A stretch of DNA of 58,455 nucleotides from assembly GCA_944381155.1 (NCBI GenBank), contig CALWKA010000007.1, positions 1 to 58,455 of the forward strand. Direction: 5' to 3'. The notes beneath the pieces were generated by a model. It had not been told where the DNA came from. It worked only from the letters and a program-made list of their open reading frames with translations, and searched no databases. Position 1 is the first letter of the stretch. The number at the start of each line of letters is the position of its first letter. Both the position numbers and the translations under genes were made by a program. The stretch comes from an uncultured Clostridia bacterium (lineage in GTDB: Bacteria; Bacillota; Clostridia; Christensenellales; UBA1242). Below, piece by piece: positions 52,703 to 58,455 of this stretch.

Positions 52703-54156
52703 AATTCTACTTCACTTTTTTTCGAATATTTGAAATAATTGTCCACCACATCATAATCACTATATGGTATTTTCACCCCATTAATATCTTGATAATTTTC
52801 AGCACCTTTACCAAGTATTGCCACGACATCATTTGCTTTCGCTATGCTGAGCGCATATTCAATTGCGCTCTTTCTATTCTCTATTCTGTAAGCGTTGTTC
52901 GTTTTGATTCCTGACATAATTTCGTCAATAATTAGTTCGGGATTTTCAAATCGCGGATTGTCGCTCGTGACTATCACCAGATCACTAAAATTGCTAGCCA
53001 CTTCCCCCATTTCTGGGCGCTTCGTCTTGTCGCGATTTCCGCCACAACCAAACACTGTAATCAATCTTTCTATTGGCAAATTTCTTATTGCTGTCAACAC
53101 ATTTTTTATCCCGTCCGGCGTGTGCGCATAATCTATTATCACATTATAATTTGTATCTAAATTTAGCACATTGAATCTTCCCGGCACCACAAATTCATTA
53201 TTGTTTATCACTTCTATTATATCATTAATGTTTATGTCTAGATTGATCAAACAAGTTATTGCAATCATCATATTCGAAATGTTATAGTCGCCAATCAGAT
53301 TAGTGTGTGCCGTATAAACTTTATCTCTATACTGAAATTTAAAATCTGTGCCGTCTATGCCTTTAATTGAATCAATTATCTTTACATCCGCGTCTTTCCC
53401 TACTGTTTGAATCTCAATATTTGCCTTTTTTGCTATCTCTTTTCCATACTTCGCATCCGTGTTGATTATTCCAAATTTTGCGTGTTTACAATCAAACAAA
53501 CTTGCTTTGCACTTCATATAATTTTCCATATTAATGAAAAAGTCCAAATGATCTTTTGTGATATTTGTAAGCGCTACAATGTCGTAGTAAATATTGTCAA
53601 TTTTATTAAGTGCAATCGCGTGCGCGCTCACTTCCATTACACAATATTCACATCCATTGTTTTCCATATCTCTGATAAATTTATGGAGAATTATTGGGTC
53701 GGGCGTGGTCAAATTCGCCGGCAATAGCAAATGATTGATATATATTCCTTCTGTTCCAATCAATCCCACCGATTTCCCTAATTTTTTCAAAATTTCACGA
53801 ATCAAAAATGTCGTGGTGGTTTTTCCATTTGTGCCAGTGATTCCTACAAATTTCATTTTTGATTTGTATGTTTCATAAAAAACTGAACTAATGTACGACA
53901 TCGCTATTCGCGAGTTCTCTACCAAAATTTGTGTGATTGGTAGATCTAAAAATTTCTCTACCACCAAACATACCGCACCATTTTCTATCGCTTCTTTTGC
54001 GAAGTCGTGCCCATCTCGTTTGGTGCCTTTTATACAAAAATAAATGCCTGAATTGACCTTTTCTTTGCTGTCACAAGTCAGAGAATCAATGTTTAATTCT
54101 TGATAATTTTTTATTCCGATAAATTTCAAATTTGATATTATATCATACAATTTCAT
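52699..54156 (-). CDS. murE: UDP-MurNAc-tripeptide synthetase, meso-diaminopimelate type
   Basis: 485 residues. P-loop GITGTNGKTTTT (105-116), SAHAIALNKIDN, and the amino-acid selectivity motif TSDNPRFENP. DNPR is the motif of meso-DAP-adding MurE (DNPA is typical of Lys), so the cross-link residue is predicted to be meso-DAP. Start follows GAGG and lies 77 nt below the PBP gene. Confidence 0.95.
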   Translation of the reverse strand: MKLYDIISNLKFIGIKNYQELNIDSLTCDSKEKVNSGIYFCIKGTKRDGHDFAKEAIENGAVCLVVEKFLDLPITQILVENSRIAMSYISSVFYETYKSKMKFVGITGTNGKTTTTFLIREILKKLGKSVGLIGTEGIYINHLLLPANLTTPDPIILHKFIRDMENNGCEYCVMEVSAHAIALNKIDNIYYDIVALTNITKDHLDFFINMENYMKCKASLFDCKHAKFGIINTDAKYGKEIAKKANIEIQTVGKDADVKIIDSIKGIDGTDFKFQYRDKVYTAHTNLIGDYNISNMMIAITCLINLDININDIIEVINNNEFVVPGRFNVLNLDTNYNVIIDYAHTPDGIKNVLTAIRNLPIERLITVFGCGGNRDKTKRPEMGEVASNFSDLVIVTSDNPRFENPELIIDEIMSGIKTNNAYRIENRKSAIEYALSIAKANDVVAILGKGAENYQDINGVKIPYSDYDVVDNYFKYSKKSEVEL

Positions 54157-54233
54157 ACCTATTTACCTCTACATCGTAATTTATCACGAATTTTTCACAT
54201 TTTGACTCGGCTGTCAAAAATAGACAAAAAATT

Positions 54234-56138
54234 TCAATTAGTGATCAAATATACAATTTCTCCCAAATACAACTTTGTACCAGCGGGCGGAAGTTGCTCT
54301 ATCACTATCTCTCCCTCTTCGTCAACCAAAACATCCAAACCTAATTTTTTCAAACTCGCACACGCGTTTGCTAAACTCATACCCACAACATACGGCATCT
54401 CAATATTTGGCTGATTTTCAATTTGTGTAATATCTGTAGGAGAAATTGATTTTGTCTCAAATATAGATTTAAAGACGCGTTCCCCTATCGGCTTTGCCAC
54501 CACTCCCCCATAATATGCGCCATTGCTTGGCTCGTTTACGCATACGATGAGTATGTATTTTGGATCGCTCGCAGGATATGCGCCTATAAAGCTTGATATG
54601 TATTTGCCCGACGCTATTTGCCCGTTTTCATCGTATTTTTGAGCAGTCCCCGTCTTCCCGCCCACATCATAGCCGGGTATAAATGTATACTCTCCTTCAC
54701 TATTTATATTGTTGCCCAACATTCGATTCACTGTCCTTATTGTGCTATCAGACAAGTCAATTTTTTCCCTAGTATAATTTTCTTGATATAAAATTTCATC
54801 TTCACTGCTGATGCTAGACAAAATGTGTGGAGTGATATCATATCCTGTGGTGATTTTTGCATATACGCTCGCCATTTGCAGTTGCGTCACAGCAATCGCG
54901 TGACCAAACCCAATACGCGCCAAATCGACTACACGCACTTGATCCTTATTCATCACAATTCCACTCGATTCGCTTAAGATGTCTACTCCCGTTTTTTCTC
55001 CCAAACCAAATAAGTTCAAATATTCATAATATTTTTCCACTCCTAGCCGTAGCGCCAGCTGAACAAACACGCAGTTGCAACTATTTTTAAACGCGTCCAC
55101 AAGTGTCAAACTCCCGTGCCCAACCGTTTTCCAACACTTTATCGTTTCACCATCCACTGTACATCTCCCCGTGCAATAAAATTGCTCATCTTCATTCGTC
55201 AACCCTTCATTAAGTGCCGCCGCCAATGTGATCAACTTGAATGTGCTCCCTGGTTCATAGACATCCACCACTGTTGAATTTTTTGTCATCTCTTGCAATT
55301 TAACTAAATCGTCACGCGGAACATTGTTTAGATTGAAGCTGGGCAGGCAACTCATCGCTAATATCCCGCCCGTCTGGGCGTCTAGCAATATTCCACTGAC
55401 ATTCAACGCATCGTGTTCTGTATACGCATTCATCAACTCCCTTTCCAAAATCGCCTGCATCTGCACATCCAATGTTGTGTGCAAATTTGCGCCTGGCACG
55501 CTAGGTATATAATAGTTTAGCGAATTTTCTATTTCTTTTCCTTGCGCATTTGTTTGCGTCAAACTTTTTCCGTCCACGCCCTTTAAGTATTTGTCATAAT
55601 ACAACTCCAAACCTGCTTGCCCAATATTGTCGATTGTGCAGTACCCTATCACCTGCGTAAATAAATTGGAATATGGATAAACCCGCGCCACATTTTGCGA
55701 TAAATATACCCCGCTATATTTGGTCAATTCGTGCGCCTTTTCTTCTTCCACCTGCATTTTGATAAGTATCTCACTTAAACTCTTGTTTGTCACTTTTGCG
55801 TATGCTTGCTGATAGTCCACTTGCAATATTTCGCTGATCGCGCTCGCCAATTTTGCAGGCTCGGTCACATTCCGTGCGCGCACATATACATCATAAGTGG
55901 TGATTGTGCTCGCTAGGCTCACCCCAGAAGAGTCCAAAATCTCTCCCCGCTTGCTCGCTAATGGCAAATCTCGCAACCATTCTTCTGACGCTTTTATCTG
56001 CAAATTTTTCCCGTCTATAATCTGCAAATAAAACACGCGCGTCAGCAAAGCAAATGCAAGTATCACAACGATCAATATCGTGGCTACAAACCGCCTTTGA
56101 ATTGAATATATATTATAAAATGTTCGAAACTTTTTCAT
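54234..56138 (-). CDS. ftsI: Class B penicillin-binding protein with PASTA domain (FtsI/SpoVD type)
   Basis: 634 residues; septal transpeptidase paired with FtsW. N-terminal span (about 18-36), dimerisation domain (about 55-215, KRGEILDSSGVSLA), transpeptidase with STFK (Ser298-Lys301), SCN (353-355) and KTGT (495-498), and one PASTA repeat (about 578-634: MPYVVGMSLANACASLKKLG). The single PASTA is typical of SpoVD, while the operon position fits vegetative division. First gene of the mur/fts operon. No SD precedes the ATG; a TATATA box lies 6 nt upstream but without a -35. Confidence 0.95.
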   Translation of the reverse strand: MKKFRTFYNIYSIQRRFVATILIVVILAFALLTRVFYLQIIDGKNLQIKASEEWLRDLPLASKRGEILDSSGVSLASTITTYDVYVRARNVTEPAKLASAISEILQVDYQQAYAKVTNKSLSEILIKMQVEEEKAHELTKYSGVYLSQNVARVYPYSNLFTQVIGYCTIDNIGQAGLELYYDKYLKGVDGKSLTQTNAQGKEIENSLNYYIPSVPGANLHTTLDVQMQAILERELMNAYTEHDALNVSGILLDAQTGGILAMSCLPSFNLNNVPRDDLVKLQEMTKNSTVVDVYEPGSTFKLITLAAALNEGLTNEDEQFYCTGRCTVDGETIKCWKTVGHGSLTLVDAFKNSCNCVFVQLALRLGVEKYYEYLNLFGLGEKTGVDILSESSGIVMNKDQVRVVDLARIGFGHAIAVTQLQMASVYAKITTGYDITPHILSSISSEDEILYQENYTREKIDLSDSTIRTVNRMLGNNINSEGEYTFIPGYDVGGKTGTAQKYDENGQIASGKYISSFIGAYPASDPKYILIVCVNEPSNGAYYGGVVAKPIGERVFKSIFETKSISPTDITQIENQPNIEMPYVVGMSLANACASLKKLGLDVLVDEEGEIVIEQLPPAGTKLYLGEIVYLITN

Positions 56139-56517
56139 AAAATATATATATTTTTTATTCCGCGCATTTAGACTAGCAATCTTGTATCCGTTTGCAAAAT
56201 TAAAATTCTGCCATTGCGCAAAGCGTAGACACTTTGCATCATTTAAAATAATAAATCGAAAATTTTTGAATTTCTTTGAGTGAAGACAAATACATTTCCA
56301 CTAGAAAATATACACAATATTGATTGATGACGATTTTATTTCCAATATTTTGTATTTTAGTTTTCTATAATCTGAAAATTACTTCAATTTTTTAGAGTGA
56401 AAAATTTACATTTACCAAATATTGCAAAGACAATATTTTTTAATTTTTAAGAGAAAATTTTAATGTTTTATAATAAAATTTTTTATTTTTAAGAGTGCCC
56501 ATCCTTTTTAATAAAAG
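56139..56517. other. AT-rich gap upstream of the PBP gene
   Basis: About 380 nt, no ORF. The motif TTTTTAAGAG or a close variant recurs three times (about 56390, 56446, 56487). No RNA family or clear -35/-10 pair was recognised. Confidence 0.5.
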
Positions 56518-56549
56518 AAAAAACTTTTGCACTTATTAGGTACAAAAGT
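56518..56549 (-). terminator. Terminator of the leucine-rich-repeat gene
   Basis: Minus-strand ACTTTTGTAC/GTGCAAAAGT (one G-U, 7-nt loop) followed by T6, about 210 nt after the stop. The stretch 56550-56760 is AT-rich and shows no other feature. Confidence 0.8.
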
Positions 56550-56760
56550 CTTTTAATTATTAATTGATATCCCACTACATCAAATTGCTTTTTATTTATT
56601 GAACTTTATGTTTTAGTGATATTTTATAGATAAATTATCATTATTCTATATAAAATTGTTGTAAAACAACTTTTTCCAATTTCTATCTATCTTTATAAAT
56701 ATCCTATCATTTTTATCCTTTATTTCTTGATAGATTAAACTTTTTGATTAATTTATAATG

Positions 56761-58455
56761 TTAGATTTTGGTGTAGACGGTGTAGTCGCCGTCGGTTGTT
56801 TCGGTGAATCTAGAAGTATTTTCTAGGTAGCTGTTCGTGCTAGTGCCAATGCAGCTGGCGAGCACCCGCACCTCTGTAGCATACCGCAATAGATATCCGC
56901 AAGCCGATGTGCTCGTCGCATTTTCATATACATAATTGCTCTCTATCGTCACGCTGGTGAGATTGGTGCAACCATAGAATGCATTACTTCCTATGCTGGT
57001 CACTCCTTCTCCTATGGTTATACTGGTGAGATTGTCGCAATAAGAGAATGCATAATCTCCTATGCTGGTCACACTTTCTGGTATGGTGATGCTGGTGAGA
57101 TTATCGCAATTATAGAATGCATAATCTCCTATGCTGGTCACACTATCCGGTATGGTGATGCTAGTGAGATTGGTGCAATCAGAGAATGCGTAATCTCCTA
57201 TGCTGGTCACGCTGTCTGGTATGGTGATGCTAGTGAGATTGTTGCAATAAGCGAATGCCCAATCTCCTATGCTGGTCACACTTTCTCCAATGGTTACGCT
57301 GGTGAGATTTAAACAATAATAGAATGCATAATCTCCTATGCTGGTCACACTATCTGGTATGGTGATGCTGGTGAGATTGGTGCAATAAACGAATGCCCAA
57401 TCTCCTATCTCTGTACATTGGCTATTAGGTGCAAAGTTTACTTCTGTGATATTTGGTGAATATGAATTATTAGAATAAGGATAAAATAAATATGCTGGAA
57501 TGCGGGTGACATTCGCTCCTATATTCACTGCTATGCCTGCTCCATCCTGCCCCGCATATGCAAATACCCAATTACCGCTTAATAAATCTGCCATATTTGT
57601 AGCATTGAAGTTGATTTCTGTTAGATTCCTGAAATTATAGAATGCACTCCTTCCTATGCTGGTAACTTGATCACCTATTGTCACCTGAGTGATAGAAGTA
57701 CAACCATAGAATGAATATGCATTAATTGAAGTGGCTGTATCTATATTAGCGTGCGTCACCAATTCATCATTAATATATAAATTTGCTCCATTATATAATG
57801 GATTTGATGAGCCATTACCAAACGAGATTGATACCCAATCATTAATATCTCCTGTATAATATACATCTGTGAGATTGTCGCAATTTTGGAATGCAGAACC
57901 TCCAATGCTGGTCACTCCTTCTCCTATGGTTACACTAGTGAGATTAGTGCAATTATAGAATGCATCATCTCCTATGCTGGTCACGCTGTCTGGTATGATG
58001 ACACTTTGTATAATTGTATTATCGCGGAATGCACCTTGTGCTATGCCTGTAACCACATAATCATCACCTTCTATCACTTCGCCATCCGCAGAAATTGAAT
58101 ATGTGCTAGGGATGACCACTTCGCTATCTGATCCCGTATATGTAACTATGACGCCATTTGTTGATATTACAAATGGTATCATTGTGTCTGATCTATATAT
58201 TGTATAATTGCTTGAATTTATATATTCTAACATTGTAGTAGTATTATTGACTTCATCTGGGCTTATTTGAGTAGCGCCAGATGTAGATCTTGCCCACCAA
58301 CCATTTGGGTTTTCAAATGTGATTGTAGATAAATTATTGCAACCAAAAAATGCACCATATCCAATGTATCCCACGCTATCTGGTATGGTGATGCTGGTGA
58401 GATTGGTGCAATAAGAGAATGCAGTATGTCCTATCTCGGTGCATTGGTTATTAAG
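56761..58455 (-). CDS. BspA-type leucine-rich-repeat surface protein (5' end off the right edge)
   Basis: The frame is open from the edge to a stop at 56761-56763, giving at least 564 residues. It is built of 22-23-residue LRR_5 units of the form '[22 protein letters not shown]'. An older, diverged set lies toward the edge and a nearly identical set of six units lies near the C-terminus. A different module with 'NPNGWWARS' and '[17 protein letters not shown]'-like strands interrupts them. The last 50 residues are unique, with no LPxTG or SLH signal. Such proteins are surface adhesins in gut bacteria; the anchor must be at the missing N-terminus. Confidence 0.88.
   Translation of the reverse strand, partial: LNNQCTEIGHTAFSYCTNLTSITIPDSVGYIGYGAFFGCNNLSTITFENPNGWWARSTSGATQISPDEVNNTTTMLEYINSSNYTIYRSDTMIPFVISTNGVIVTYTGSDSEVVIPSTYSISADGEVIEGDDYVVTGIAQGAFRDNTIIQSVIIPDSVTSIGDDAFYNCTNLTSVTIGEGVTSIGGSAFQNCDNLTDVYYTGDINDWVSISFGNGSSNPLYNGANLYINDELVTHANIDTATSINAYSFYGCTSITQVTIGDQVTSIGRSAFYNFRNLTEINFNATNMADLLSGNWVFAYAGQDGAGIAVNIGANVTRIPAYLFYPYSNNSYSPNITEVNFAPNSQCTEIGDWAFVYCTNLTSITIPDSVTSIGDYAFYYCLNLTSVTIGESVTSIGDWAFAYCNNLTSITIPDSVTSIGDYAFSDCTNLTSITIPDSVTSIGDYAFYNCDNLTSITIPESVTSIGDYAFSYCDNLTSITIGEGVTSIGSNAFYGCTNLTSVTIESNYVYENATSTSACGYLLRYATEVRVLASCIGTSTNSYLENTSRFTETTDGDYTVYTKI
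56952..57420. repeat. Tandem 69-bp repeat inside the LRR gene
   Basis: About six consecutive copies of a 69-bp unit (one 23-residue LRR each), sharing long identical blocks such as CTCCTATGCTGGTCAC and GGTGAGATT. The near-identity suggests recent unequal exchange or slippage and possible length variation. Confidence 0.85.

Noticed and set aside
56139..56182. Leaderless promoter for the PBP gene (TATATA 6 nt before ATG)
   Set aside because: No -35-like hexamer at 16-18 nt; in such AT-rich DNA a lone -10 is not enough.
56952..57420. CRISPR array
   Set aside because: The 69-bp periodic units are coding LRR repeats in one open frame, with no constant-repeat/unique-spacer pattern.

Overview
The window reads as an AT-rich chromosomal segment of an uncultured, low-GC, anaerobic member of the Clostridia, probably from an animal gut. 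The reasons are: Clostridia-type gene neighbourhoods (scpA-scpB-DUF2953-gerW-DD-carboxypeptidase-rluB, tgt-yajC-TIGR04086-secD-secF, thrS-ytxC), sporulation-type genes (gerW, ytxC), a desulfoferrodoxin, a T-box on thrS, a MurE with the DNPR motif of meso-DAP ligases, and large repeat-built surface proteins at both edges. Almost everything is core housekeeping on the minus strand. I see no phage, insertion sequence, CRISPR array, tRNA or rRNA.

Layout, low to high coordinate (transcription mostly runs high to low). 1-2137: 5' part of a membrane-anchored surface protein with InlB/Listeria-Bacteroides-type repeats, cut by the window edge. 2463-5183: tsf, rpsB, a DUF1292 gene and ruvX. 5426-9566: an acidic Ig-like exported protein, then a flavoprotein-plsC-S1 operon. 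9854-14887: rluB, DD-carboxypeptidase, gerW, DUF2953, scpB, scpA and a site-2 protease. 15034-22941: recJ, secF, secD, TIGR04086 protein, desulfoferrodoxin, yajC, tgt. 23353-28708: queA, ruvB, ruvA, ruvC, a coiled-coil protein, yebC and a TrmH-type methylase. 29126-30116: a membrane protein gene divergent from a small XRE regulator. 30632-31985: infC-rpmI-rplT with an L20-type leader. 32173-35597: YhhN protein, aldehyde dehydrogenase and Fe-alcohol dehydrogenase. 35980-38871: T-box-controlled thrS and ytxC. 39013-41058: a small Cys-containing plus-strand ORF and three membrane-protein genes, each with its own promoter. 41270-43857: a plus-strand ABC importer. 44375-56138: ftsZ, ftsA, ftsQ, murA, ftsW, murD, mraY, murE and a PASTA-bearing class B PBP. 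56761-58455: C-terminal part of a BspA-type leucine-rich-repeat protein, open at the right edge.

The most interesting signals are regulatory. At least five genes have a sigma-A-like promoter whose -10 box lies exactly 6 nt before the start codon, with no Shine-Dalgarno sequence, which predicts leaderless mRNAs. The XRE/membrane pair has back-to-back promoters sharing a -35 region, with TGTTACA operators. The infC operon has a strong promoter, a hairpin plus long-range pairing, an attenuator-like stem, and an embedded 26-codon open frame. Fe-ADH, class-3-like ALDH and a lysoplasmalogenase-family protein sit in line on one strand and suggest a fatty-aldehyde or plasmalogen salvage cassette. The cell-wall/division cluster has murA where murG/murC usually are, and its FtsA ends without the usual membrane-targeting helix.

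All readings were made by eye. Promoters, hairpins and domain limits are pattern calls, not computed scores.
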